DNA of 64,000 bases, from assembly GCA_030538315.1 (NCBI GenBank), contig JAUNUF010000006.1, positions 1 through 64,000 on the forward strand, given 5' to 3'. Each line of letters starts with the position of its first letter. Within the stretch, counting starts at the first letter, position 1. Source of the DNA: Propionibacteriaceae bacterium (GTDB lineage Bacteria; Actinomycetota; Actinomycetes; Propionibacteriales; Propionibacteriaceae). Shown here piece by piece: positions 24,438-32,492 of the stretch. The translations under genes and the position numbers were made by a program. The notes below the pieces were generated by a model. It searched no databases and was not told the DNA's origin. It saw only the letters and a program-made list of their open reading frames with translations.

Positions 24438-25639
24438 GCTGCCGCCACCTTCTTGGACGCTTCGATTGACTTCTTCGCTTTTCGCTCTCTCAGGAACGGC
24501 AACACCCACACGACGAATGCGGGGGCGGCCACGAAGAGCACGATCAGCGCCTGAATGAGATCAGTGAGCTTGTCCGGCGTGCCGGCCATGACCACCATCG
24601 TGCGGCGCGATGCCTTCAGGGCACCGAACAGCAGGCCAGCGAACACCACGCCCAGCGGGCGGGAGCGGCCCAACAACGCCACGGTGATGGCGTCGAAGCC
24701 CAGCGTGCCGATGATGGTGCCCGTCATCTGCGGCGGGGTGCCCGTCAACAGATCAGGTGCGGTCACGGTGATCACGCCGCCGAGGCCAGCCAGGCCGCCC
24801 GCCAGCGCCATGGTGAGCATGGTCACGTTGGGCACGCTGGCACCGGAGGTGGCCGCCGCGTTGGGGTTGAGGCCCACGGCCTTGAGGTGGATGCCGAACT
24901 TGGTGCGCTCGAGCAGCCACCACACTCCCACTGCCGCCAGGATGGCGAGGAAGAAGCCGAGGTGGAGGCGGGTGCCGGCCAAGCGCGGCATGGTGGCGCT
25001 CCACTCGAGAACCGGCGAGATGGGATCCGTGCGGCCCGGCGTCTGGAACGCTTTCTGCATCATCAGGAACGCCAGGAGGCTGCCCGCGATGTAGTTCATC
25101 ATGATGGTGAGGATCACCTCATGGGCGCCGGTGCGGGCCTTCAGCAGGCCGACGATGCCGCCCCAGATGGCGCCAGCGATGATGCCCGCCACCAACGCGA
25201 GCGGCAGGTGCACCACGAGGGGAAGGCCCTTGATGGTGAAGCCGATGAAGGCCGCCACGAGGGCACCCATCATGGCCTGGCCCTGGCCACCGATGTTGAA
25301 CAGGCCGGCTCGGAACGCGACAGCGATGCCGAGGCCGGCGGCGATCAGCGGCGCGGCCTCCGCCGTCGTGTTGGTGATGGCCACCCAGGAGCCCATGGAG
25401 CCCACCCACATGGCGTAGAACGTGGCGGAGATCTTGTCCCACGACGCGGCAAGCGCGTCACCGGGGCGGGAGAAGAAGTACGTCCAAGTTTGGGCCACCT
25501 CGGCATCGGAGATGACCATGACCACTGCACCCACGGCAAACGCGAGGATCAGCGAGGCCAAGGTGATGATGGTGGTCTGCACCCAGGCGGGGCGAGGAGC
25601 CTTCACGGCCTCCACATCGGCCTTCTGGTCCGTGCTCAT
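24434..25639 (-). CDS. Nucleoside ABC transporter permease (NupP/YufP type)
   Basis: The partner permease, 401 residues. Typical elements are FRAGLFNIGGQGQAMMGAL after the third helix and the ATPase-contact loop HLKAVGLNPNAAATSGASV. It is paired with the following permease as a heterodimer, the usual arrangement for BMP-type importers. The ATG overlaps the stop of the ATPase gene and the stop overlaps the next permease (both ATGA), giving a rigid gene order of ATPase, permease, permease, deaminase. Confidence 0.88.
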   Translation of the reverse strand: MSTDQKADVEAVKAPRPAWVQTTIITLASLILAFAVGAVVMVISDAEVAQTWTYFFSRPGDALAASWDKISATFYAMWVGSMGSWVAITNTTAEAAPLIAAGLGIAVAFRAGLFNIGGQGQAMMGALVAAFIGFTIKGLPLVVHLPLALVAGIIAGAIWGGIVGLLKARTGAHEVILTIMMNYIAGSLLAFLMMQKAFQTPGRTDPISPVLEWSATMPRLAGTRLHLGFFLAILAAVGVWWLLERTKFGIHLKAVGLNPNAAATSGASVPNVTMLTMALAGGLAGLGGVITVTAPDLLTGTPPQMTGTIIGTLGFDAITVALLGRSRPLGVVFAGLLFGALKASRRTMVVMAGTPDKLTDLIQALIVLFVAAPAFVVWVLPFLRERKAKKSIEASKKVAAA

Positions 25640-27177
25640 GCTCGTGCCTCCTCCGCGGCCTTGACCGCGTCGTCGTGGTTGATGCCGGCCATCATGAGGC
25701 CGAGGACGTCACGCGGGGTGTCTGGATCCACGATGCCGACGATCTTGCCTCGGTACATCACGACGATCCGGTCTGCGAGGGATTCAACCTCTTCCAACTC
25801 CGTCGAGACGATCATCACGGCGGTACCGCGGTCACGCTCCTCAACGATGCGCTTGTGCAGGAATTCGATGGCGCCGACGTCGACGCCGCGGGTGGGCTGG
25901 CTGGCGAGCAGGAGTGACAGCGGGCGCGACAGCTCGCGCGCCAACACCACCTTCTGCTGGTTGCCACCCGAGAGGGACTTGACGGGCTGGGTGTGGGAGC
26001 CGGTACGGATGTCGAACTCCTCGACGCGCGCGATCGCGTTGTCCGCGATCCGCTTCAGATCCAGCGAGCCGAAGCGGCTGTACTCGTCGAGGTTGTTGAG
26101 CACCAGGTTCTCCGCGATGGAGAACTCCCCCACGAAACCGTCGCGGTGCCTGTCCTCCGGCACGAAGCCGAGGCCGGCCTTGATGGTCTTGGCGGGCTTG
26201 GCGTGCGTGATGTCCGTGCCGTCGAGCTTGATGGTGCCGGAGAGCGGCGTCATGGTGCCCAGCAGCGTCTCGGCCAGTTCGGTTTGGCCGTTGCCCTGCA
26301 CACCAGCGATGCAGACGATCTCGCCGCCACGCACCGTCAACGACAGGTGATCCACCGCGACCTGACCGTTGGGGCTGGCCACGGTGAGGTTGTCGATGAC
26401 GAGGCGCTCCTCACCGATGTTCGGCGGTTCCTTCTCGACGGACAGCGACACTGCGCGGCCCACCATCATCGAGGCCATCTCGCCCTCGGAATCCGTGGGA
26501 TCAGCGGTGCCGACGACCTTGCCGCGACGGATCACGGTGATGTCATCGGCCACCTCGCGCACCTCGCGCAGCTTGTGGGTGATGAACACGATGGCGCGGC
26601 CCTCGTCGCGCAGTGCCTTCATGACCACCATCAGTTCGTCGATCTCCTGCGGGGTGAGCACGGCGGTGGGCTCGTCGAAGATCAGGTAGGTGGCGTCGTT
26701 GGCGAGCGCCTTGAGGATCTCAACCCGCTGCTGGATGCCCACGGGGAGATCTTCGACCAGCGCATCTGGGTCGACGTCGAGCTTGTAGCGTTCGCTCAGC
26801 TCGCGCACCTTCTTGCGTGCTGCGTTGAGGTCGAGCAGGCCGGCCTTGCCGGGTTCGTAACCCAGCACCATGTTCTCGGCGACGGTGAAGACGGGGATGA
26901 GCATGAAGTGCTGGTGCACCATGCCGATGCCGGCGGCCGTGGCTTCCTTCGGGTTGGACACCTTCAACGGCTCGTCGCCCAGCATGATGCGCCCCTCATC
27001 CGGCTCAAGGAGCCCGAACAGGATGTTCATGAGGGTGGACTTGCCTGCGCCGTTCTCACCCAACAGGCAGTGGATCCGCCCAGGAACGATGTCGATGCTG
27101 ATGGAGTCGTTCGCGGTCAGCGAGCCAAATCGCTTCGTGATTCCCTGAAGGGAGAGCACGGGAGTTTTCGTCGTCAC
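25636..27177 (-). CDS. Nucleoside ABC transporter ATPase, two tandem domains
   Basis: A 513-residue protein with two ABC cassettes in one chain, as in sugar and nucleoside importers (RbsA/YufO). The first has Walker A GENGAGKST, signature LPVGIQQR and Walker B YLIFDEPTAVL. The second has a modified P-loop GVQGNGQTE, signature LSGGNQQK and SLLLASQPTRGVD in place of the Walker B motif, so the second site is probably weak in hydrolysis. It energises the two permeases encoded downstream. A strong hairpin lies between it and the lipoprotein gene upstream, which may reduce its expression relative to the binding protein. Confidence 0.92.
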   Translation of the reverse strand: MTTKTPVLSLQGITKRFGSLTANDSISIDIVPGRIHCLLGENGAGKSTLMNILFGLLEPDEGRIMLGDEPLKVSNPKEATAAGIGMVHQHFMLIPVFTVAENMVLGYEPGKAGLLDLNAARKKVRELSERYKLDVDPDALVEDLPVGIQQRVEILKALANDATYLIFDEPTAVLTPQEIDELMVVMKALRDEGRAIVFITHKLREVREVADDITVIRRGKVVGTADPTDSEGEMASMMVGRAVSLSVEKEPPNIGEERLVIDNLTVASPNGQVAVDHLSLTVRGGEIVCIAGVQGNGQTELAETLLGTMTPLSGTIKLDGTDITHAKPAKTIKAGLGFVPEDRHRDGFVGEFSIAENLVLNNLDEYSRFGSLDLKRIADNAIARVEEFDIRTGSHTQPVKSLSGGNQQKVVLARELSRPLSLLLASQPTRGVDVGAIEFLHKRIVEERDRGTAVMIVSTELEEVESLADRIVVMYRGKIVGIVDPDTPRDVLGLMMAGINHDDAVKAAEEARA

Positions 27178-27246
27178 GTCGACCTTTCTTCGCCGTCGTT
27201 GGCTTGGAGGTTCAGCGTAGCGGCCACAGTGCCGCCATGGGGGATG

Positions 27247-27282
27247 AGTAAGGGAGAGGCGCGAATGCGCCCCTCCCTTACT
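27247..27282 (-). terminator. Intra-operon hairpin after the BMP lipoprotein gene
   Basis: AGTAAGGGAG pairs with CTCCCTTACT, with an inner GGCGC/GCGCC stem and a GAAT loop. It lies between the binding-protein gene and the ATPase gene of the same operon and has no T-run. It could act as an mRNA stabiliser or partial terminator, keeping the binding protein in excess. Confidence 0.6.
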
Positions 27283-27315
27283 GATGCCTACTCAGTTGCC
27301 ACTCAGTGGATCAAC

Positions 27316-28467
27316 TCAGGGCTGGCTGGGCGAGGTGATCTTGATGGCGCCGGAGATGATGTCCTGCTCAAGCTGTGCCAGTTCGTCGGTCAGGCCCGCG
27401 GGGAGCTTCGACTCGAAGTCGTGGAACGGTGCCAGCAGCACGCCGTCGTTCTCCAGGGTGCCAACGTAGGGCTCGGAGGAGAAGGTGCCGTCGATATCAG
27501 CCTTGATCGCCTCGAAGACCGCGAGGTCCATGGCCTTCTGAGCCGAGGTGATGATGTTGGCGGCGTAATCAGGCTGCGAGAGGTAGCCATCGGCGTCCAC
27601 CCACATCACGTTGACCTTGCCACCGGATTCCTGGGCAGCCTGGAGCGCACCGGTGCCGGCGGGGCCAGCGACGGGGAAGATGATGTCTGCGCCCTGGGCG
27701 ATCAGGGTGTTGGCGGTGTTCTTGCCACCGGGGATGTCACCGAACGGGTTGTTGCCGCCGATGAACTGGCCGTCCTGCTTGGCCTCGTCCCAGCCGATGA
27801 CCTTGACGTCAGTGCCCTTGGCGGTGTTGTGGTGCAGCACGCCCTGCTGGAAGCCGTCCATGAAGACGGAGACGGTGGGGTAGTTGGCGCCACCGAAGGT
27901 GCCAACGGTGCCGGTCTGCGACATGGCGGCGGCGGCGTAACCGGCGAGGAACGACGGCTGGGCGGCGTTGAAGAGGAGGCCCTTGGCGTTGTCGACACCT
28001 TCGAAGGAGCCGAAGTCAACGATGGTGAACTTCACATCGGGGTTCTGCTTGGCGGCGGCCTCGGTGGCGTTGGCCAGGGCGAAGCCCACGGTGATGATCA
28101 TGTTGCACTTGGCGTCGATCATCGACTGCACGTTGCCGGGGTACTCGCCCTCAGCGTTGGACTCGATCTCCTTGGTCTTGATGCCGAGCTCGGCCTCGGC
28201 ACGCTTCATGCCGTTGTGAGCGGTCTCGTTGAACGACTTGTCATCGAAGCCGCCAGCATCGGAGACCATGCAGGCGAGGTAATCCGCACCTTCGGCCGGG
28301 GCCGGGGCCTCAGCCGCGGTGGTCTCGGTGCCGGGGGCGCTGGTTTCGGTGGTGGCGGGGGTGTCGGTGCCGCCGGGCTCAGTGGTGGCCGGGGGCTCAG
28401 CGCACGCCGACAGCGCGAGCGCGCTGACTGCCGCGAGCGAGACGATGCTCAGCAGAGACTTCTTCAC
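27316..28467 (-). CDS. BMP-family nucleoside-binding lipoprotein
   Basis: Extracytoplasmic solute receptor, 383 residues. The signal peptide ends in the lipobox LSAC with Cys22, followed by a 40-residue Thr/Pro/Glu-rich tether. The Bmp domain begins at ACMVSDAGGFDDKSFNETAHNGMKRAE (key parts DAGGFDDKSFN) and has the purine-contact region SDAGG and FxxN typical of PnrA/BmpA nucleoside receptors. Its genetic partners are a two-cassette ATPase, two permeases, a cytidine deaminase and a nearby adenosine deaminase, all of which point to nucleosides as ligand. It starts at a GTG with AAGGAGG nearby, downstream of a good promoter. Confidence 0.9.
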   Translation of the reverse strand: MKKSLLSIVSLAAVSALALSACAEPPATTEPGGTDTPATTETSAPGTETTAAEAPAPAEGADYLACMVSDAGGFDDKSFNETAHNGMKRAEAELGIKTKEIESNAEGEYPGNVQSMIDAKCNMIITVGFALANATEAAAKQNPDVKFTIVDFGSFEGVDNAKGLLFNAAQPSFLAGYAAAAMSQTGTVGTFGGANYPTVSVFMDGFQQGVLHHNTAKGTDVKVIGWDEAKQDGQFIGGNNPFGDIPGGKNTANTLIAQGADIIFPVAGPAGTGALQAAQESGGKVNVMWVDADGYLSQPDYAANIITSAQKAMDLAVFEAIKADIDGTFSSEPYVGTLENDGVLLAPFHDFESKLPAGLTDELAQLEQDIISGAIKITSPSQP

Positions 28468-28550
28468 GAAGATCCTCCTTGGATCAGTTCAGATTGGGCA
28501 AGCCGACAATACCCCTGCAGGCTGCATCAATGCTCGTCCGCTTTTGGATC

Positions 28551-28578
28551 GTTATAGAGACGCAACAATCCTGCTCAA
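28551..28578 (-). promoter_or_regulatory. Promoter of the nucleoside transporter operon
   Basis: On the minus strand TTGAGC (28578-28573), a 16-base spacer and TATAAC (28556-28551). The mRNA would start near 28544 and have a leader of about 75 bases with a strong ribosome binding site. No known purine riboswitch fits in that length. Confidence 0.6.
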
Positions 28579-28580
28579 GG

Positions 28581-29792
28581 TCAGGAGACCTGGCGCACCA
28601 AGGCCGCCGCCGAGCGGATCATCTGGAGCGTCTGCTGCCGCCAGTCAACCTCCTGGCTGCGGTACGGACCGGTTGCCAGGGAGATGATGACCGCGGCTGC
28701 CCGAAGCCGAAGTTCCACCGGGTCGACTCGCCGGTCGAAGACCGGCACCCATGCGGCCAATAGATCGCGCACCTTGGCCTCCTGCTCGGGATTCATCCGC
28801 TGGATGGTGGAGAGATGCCCGATCAGGCAGGCCAGATCATCGGCGCGGCGGCCGGGGCCGATGGTATCGACGTCCAGGATGCCGACGATGCGGCCGCCCG
28901 CCACCCGCAACTGCCCCTCGTGGAAGTCGCCGTGCGTGGGCTCGTTGCCGGGCGGATACTTGGCCAGCCGAGTGCTGATCTCCCCCGCCATCCAGTCAAG
29001 CTCCTCCCCTGCCTCCGGAAGGGTGGCCGACACGAGGCGGGAATAGTGGCCCACGGCATCCGCCCACGGCGCGCGCCGTTCGAGCTGCGCAACGGTAGCG
29101 GGCATGGCGTCGAGGATGCCGATGAGGTCTTCGGCGCTGCAGGGGGTGCCTGGCTCGAAGAGGGCCCGAGCCAGCGCCGTGCCCGGCAGCTCGCGAGTCA
29201 CCAGCAGATGATCTGGTGTGGTCAACGCCACCTGGGGAGCGGGAATACCCGCGTCGCGCAGCACGGTGTGCTTGCCGTACACGTCGGCAAAGACCCGCTC
29301 GCGCAGCACCTTGACATAGAACACCTCGTGCGGATCGGTCACCGCCACCTTCACCACGGCCCGACGGCGGGGCCGGTAGCCGATCATGGCCAGCGACAGC
29401 TGCCCGGCAGTGACCGGTTCGGAAAATACGGCGCCCCGGTTCAAGGCCTCGGCCATCCGCTCCGGATAGGCCGCCGTCGGGAGGCCCAGGAGATCAGGGT
29501 CGTTGGGGTAGAGCCACACGGCCACGCGCCGCTGGCCGTCGTCGAAGATCTCCGCCCGGGCATCCGAGGCAGACAGTTCACCACTGCGTGCGCTCACCCC
29601 GAGCAATTCGGAGCGTTCGCCGTGTGGCCAGCGGATCTGGGCGAGGTAGGTGGCGGTGGTGGAGCGCTCCGGCGCTGCGTCGACATGGTCGAGGGACCAC
29701 CCCAACAGCGTGCCGCCCTGATGTTCGACGGCGGCGCGCAACAACGGCTCCACACGGTTGCTGGTCAGCAACCCCATGCCGTCATCAGGCAT
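28581..29792 (-). CDS. Aminoglycoside phosphotransferase-family protein
   Basis: A 403-residue protein-kinase-like phosphotransferase. The catalytic loop is PTHGDFHEGQLRV, in which the Asp of HGDFH is the base, followed by the metal Asp in GILDVDTIGPG. The N-terminal half (about 170 residues) precedes the recognisable nucleotide-binding region (VFYVKVLRERVFADVYGK). These families include maltokinases, choline kinases and antibiotic kinases; the acceptor cannot be told here. The start ATG at 29792 overlaps the end of the CNNM gene by 8 bases and has GGAG upstream, so it is translated with that gene. It is the last gene before the nucleoside operon promoter. Confidence 0.75.
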   Translation of the reverse strand: MPDDGMGLLTSNRVEPLLRAAVEHQGGTLLGWSLDHVDAAPERSTTATYLAQIRWPHGERSELLGVSARSGELSASDARAEIFDDGQRRVAVWLYPNDPDLLGLPTAAYPERMAEALNRGAVFSEPVTAGQLSLAMIGYRPRRRAVVKVAVTDPHEVFYVKVLRERVFADVYGKHTVLRDAGIPAPQVALTTPDHLLVTRELPGTALARALFEPGTPCSAEDLIGILDAMPATVAQLERRAPWADAVGHYSRLVSATLPEAGEELDWMAGEISTRLAKYPPGNEPTHGDFHEGQLRVAGGRIVGILDVDTIGPGRRADDLACLIGHLSTIQRMNPEQEAKVRDLLAAWVPVFDRRVDPVELRLRAAAVIISLATGPYRSQEVDWRQQTLQMIRSAAALVRQVS

Positions 29793-31122
29793 CCGCGGCT
29801 CCTTCGTCGTCTTCCGCCTCCGGTGGGGCCGCCTTGCGCAGCGCGAACCACGAGGCCCGGCGACCGTCCAGTTGGGTGACCTCCAGCGTGAACCATGCGG
29901 ATCTGGCTTCCGGCAGATCCGAGACCGGCTCAAGCATCACGGTGATCATGCCACCCGAGACTGGCAGTTTTCCGACAACCTGCATGTAGTAGCCAGCCAC
30001 CGTGTCGTAGGGGCCCTCGGGGATGACGTGGCCCGTGAGTTCCGCAAACTCCTCAATGGTGGTGAGCCCATCGAGTTCGTTCACCTCACGCAGCCCCTCT
30101 TCACCGGGCACGTCGTACTCGTCGGTGATGTCGCCGATGAGCTCTTCGAAGAGATCCTCCAGCGTCACGATCCCAGCGGTGCCGCCGTACTCGTCACGTA
30201 CGACGGCGAGGTGGGCCCCCTGACCACGCATGGCCGTCATGGCGGTGAGGATCTTCACGGTCTCAGGCAAGAAGAGCACCTCACGCACCAGGGTGCGCAC
30301 CGCACCGGCGCGGGCCGCTCCTTCGACGTCCATGAGGTCGCGCACATGGATGAAACCGGCGATCTGATCCGGCGAGCCATCGGTGACCGGATACCGCGAG
30401 TGCGGAGCGCCGCGCACCTCGCGGTACGCAAGCGAGATGGGCATGTCGGCCGGGAGGAAATCCACTTCGGTGCGCGGCACCATCACCTCGCGCAGGCTGA
30501 GCTCGCCGGCGTCGAACAACTCGTCGACGATGCCGCGCTCCTCAACGCCCAGAGTGGAGGAACTCACGACCATGGCCCGCAGTTCCTCGTCCGTGACGGC
30601 GTCCTTGGCCAGCTTGGGATCGCCACCCAGGAGGCGGACGAGGAAGTTGGTGCTGATGTCGAGGCCCCAGATGAGGGGGCGGGCCAGCGTGGCGATCCCT
30701 GAGATCAGGGGGGCCAAGGCCAGCGAGAAGGCCTCGGAGCGCTGCATGGCCAACCGCTTGGCGGTGAGTTCGCCCACCACGATGGAGAAGTAGGCAATCA
30801 CCGAAGTGACGAGGATCAGCGACAGTGGCGCCGCGATGTACTCGGGCATGCCCCACCGCACCAGAACGGGGGTGAGCCGGGCCGCGATGGTGGCGCCACC
30901 GAAGGCGGCCGAGAGCATGCCAGAGACGGTCACGCCGATCTGCACCGAGGAGAGGAACAGGTTGGGGTTGCTGGTCAGCCGCTCGATGGCTCGGCCACGC
31001 TTGCCCTTCCCCGCCAGTTGCCGCACCTGGGACTCCCGCAGGGTCACCAGCGCCATCTCCGCGGCGGCGAACACGCCGCCGATGAGGATGAAGAGGCCGA
31101 TGAGGGCGATGTCGCCTAACAC
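29785..31122 (-). CDS. CNNM/CBS-domain hemolysin-family membrane protein
   Basis: A 445-residue CorC/HlyC-family protein. The N-terminal 190 residues form the CNNM membrane domain with about four helices (AAAEMALVTL near residue 20, then SSVQIGVTVSGMLSAAFGG and VGELTAKRLAM). Two CBS domains follow (about 210-340; MVPRTEVDFLPAD, GIVTLEDLFEELIGD), then the CorC_HlyC C-terminal domain (350-430). Such proteins are proposed magnesium or cobalt exporters controlled by adenine nucleotides; hemolysin is a historical label. It starts at a GTG 10 bases after the purU stop and shares 8 bases with the phosphotransferase gene. Confidence 0.9.
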   Translation of the reverse strand: MLGDIALIGLFILIGGVFAAAEMALVTLRESQVRQLAGKGKRGRAIERLTSNPNLFLSSVQIGVTVSGMLSAAFGGATIAARLTPVLVRWGMPEYIAAPLSLILVTSVIAYFSIVVGELTAKRLAMQRSEAFSLALAPLISGIATLARPLIWGLDISTNFLVRLLGGDPKLAKDAVTDEELRAMVVSSSTLGVEERGIVDELFDAGELSLREVMVPRTEVDFLPADMPISLAYREVRGAPHSRYPVTDGSPDQIAGFIHVRDLMDVEGAARAGAVRTLVREVLFLPETVKILTAMTAMRGQGAHLAVVRDEYGGTAGIVTLEDLFEELIGDITDEYDVPGEEGLREVNELDGLTTIEEFAELTGHVIPEGPYDTVAGYYMQVVGKLPVSGGMITVMLEPVSDLPEARSAWFTLEVTQLDGRRASWFALRKAAPPEAEDDEGAADA

Positions 31123-31132
31123 GATGCCCCGG

Positions 31133-31972
31133 TCAGCGGAAGATCACGGTGCGGTCGCCGTCGGCGAGCACCCGGTGCTCCGCGAACAGCCTTACGGCCT
31201 CCGCGAGGGTCTGCGATTCCTGCGCTTGACCCTTGCGCACCAGCTTGGCCACATCCATCGTGTGGTCCACGCGCACCACGTTTTGCTCGATGATGGGGCC
31301 CTCGTCGAGATCCCCCGTCACGAAGTGGGCGGTGGCGCCGATGAGCTTCACGCCGCGGGTGTGCGCTTGCCGGTACGGGTTGGCGCCCTTGAAACCGGGC
31401 AGGAAGGAGTGGTGGATGTTGATGGCGCGGCCAGCCAGGAACTCGCAGAGCTCCGGGCTGAGGATCTGCATGTAGCGGGCCAGCACCACAAGTTCGATGT
31501 CCTGTTCTTCCACGACCGTGCGGATCTCGGCCTCGAAATCCGGCTTGGTCTCTGGGGTGACGAAGCGGTGCTTGAACGGCACGTCGTAGAAGGCAGCCAT
31601 GGGGGCCAGAACGGCGTGGTTGGCCATGATGCCCACCACGTCGATGGGCAGGTCGCCGCCCTTCCAGCGGAACAGCAGGTCGTTGAGCGCGTGGCCCGCC
31701 TTGGAGGCGAGGATGAGGGTGCGCACCGGGCGGCGCGCGTCGTCGACCCTCAGCTTGGCGTCGAAACCAGCTGTGGCTTGCTCGATCGCACCGCGCAATT
31801 GCTCCGGCGCGGCACCCTCCACCTGGAGCCGGGTGAAGAAGCGCCCGGTATCCGGGGAGGAGAACTGCTGGAGTTCGGTGATGTTGCCACCGGCCTGGAC
31901 GATGCCGCCGGTGATCGCGTGAACGATGCCGGGGCGATCGGGGCAGTCGAGAGTGACGACGAGCTGATGCAT
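31133..31972 (-). CDS. purU: Formyltetrahydrofolate deformylase
   Basis: Hydrolyses 10-formyltetrahydrofolate to formate and tetrahydrofolate, balancing the one-carbon pool; 279 residues. An N-terminal ACT domain (residues 1-80, LVVTLDCPDRPGIVHAITG) senses a small molecule, glycine or methionine in E. coli. The C-terminal formyltransferase fold has the catalytic NIHHSFLPGFKGANPY and the Asp of FVTGDLDEGPII. Start 31972 is supported by TAGGCT 7 bases upstream and by alignment of the ACT domain. It leads an operon with the CNNM and phosphotransferase genes and is divergent from the acetate permease operon. Confidence 0.95.
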   Translation of the reverse strand: MHQLVVTLDCPDRPGIVHAITGGIVQAGGNITELQQFSSPDTGRFFTRLQVEGAAPEQLRGAIEQATAGFDAKLRVDDARRPVRTLILASKAGHALNDLLFRWKGGDLPIDVVGIMANHAVLAPMAAFYDVPFKHRFVTPETKPDFEAEIRTVVEEQDIELVVLARYMQILSPELCEFLAGRAINIHHSFLPGFKGANPYRQAHTRGVKLIGATAHFVTGDLDEGPIIEQNVVRVDHTMDVAKLVRKGQAQESQTLAEAVRLFAEHRVLADGDRTVIFR

Positions 31973-31979
31973 GGCGCAC

Positions 31980-31985
31980 AGCCTA
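31980..31985 (-). promoter_or_regulatory. -10 element of purU
   Basis: TAGGCT on the minus strand, 7 bases before the ATG at 31972. Confidence 0.45.
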
Positions 31986-32144
31986 GCGCCCCCCGTCTGG
32001 AACGCCCGTGACCACGCGTCCACAAGGGATTGCCCCACGCCACGTGGAGAAATCAGAAAATGCGAACATCCCCACAGGAGCCGTGGTGGGTTGCTACATT
32101 GCTTCCGCGCAACGACGCGCGACATCCCCCTGAGGAGAATCGTC

Positions 32145-32492
32145 ATGGCTGACGCACAACCGCCCTACAAGGGCACAATCCCCCCAGAGGAGTTCCACCG
32201 GGTACAGAAGTCCGAGGAATTCGGACGCCTGAAGAAGGTCTTCAGGTCCTTCGCATTCCCGATGACCGTGGTGTTCCTGGTCTGGTACCTCGCCTACGTC
32301 CTCGGCGCCATCTTCGCCAAGGACCTGATGATGATGCCGGTGTTCGGCAACGTCTCGTTCGGCTTCCTGTTCGGCATCGCTCAGTTCGTCAGCACCTTCC
32401 TGATCACCTGGCTCTACATCCGTCACATGAACAAGAAGGTTGACCCCATCGCAGAAGAACTGCGTGCAGACTTGGAGGCCAGCGCACGATGA
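32145..32492 (+). CDS. DUF485 small membrane protein, partner of the acetate permease
   Basis: A 115-residue protein with two membrane helices (residues about 39-60 and 68-95) and charged ends, matching DUF485 (YjcH). In enterobacteria yjcH sits before actP, as here. The start has GAGGAG upstream; a TACATT element at 32095 could be the -10 of a transcript with a leader of about 40 bases. Its stop overlaps the actP start (ATGA). The function is not known but the fixed pairing implies it helps fold or regulate the permease. Confidence 0.88.
   Translation: MADAQPPYKGTIPPEEFHRVQKSEEFGRLKKVFRSFAFPMTVVFLVWYLAYVLGAIFAKDLMMMPVFGNVSFGFLFGIAQFVSTFLITWLYIRHMNKKVDPIAEELRADLEASAR

Noticed and set aside
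28468..28550. Purine riboswitch in the leader of the nucleoside operon
   Set aside because: The leader is about 75 bases and shows neither the conserved three-way junction loops nor a switching hairpin.
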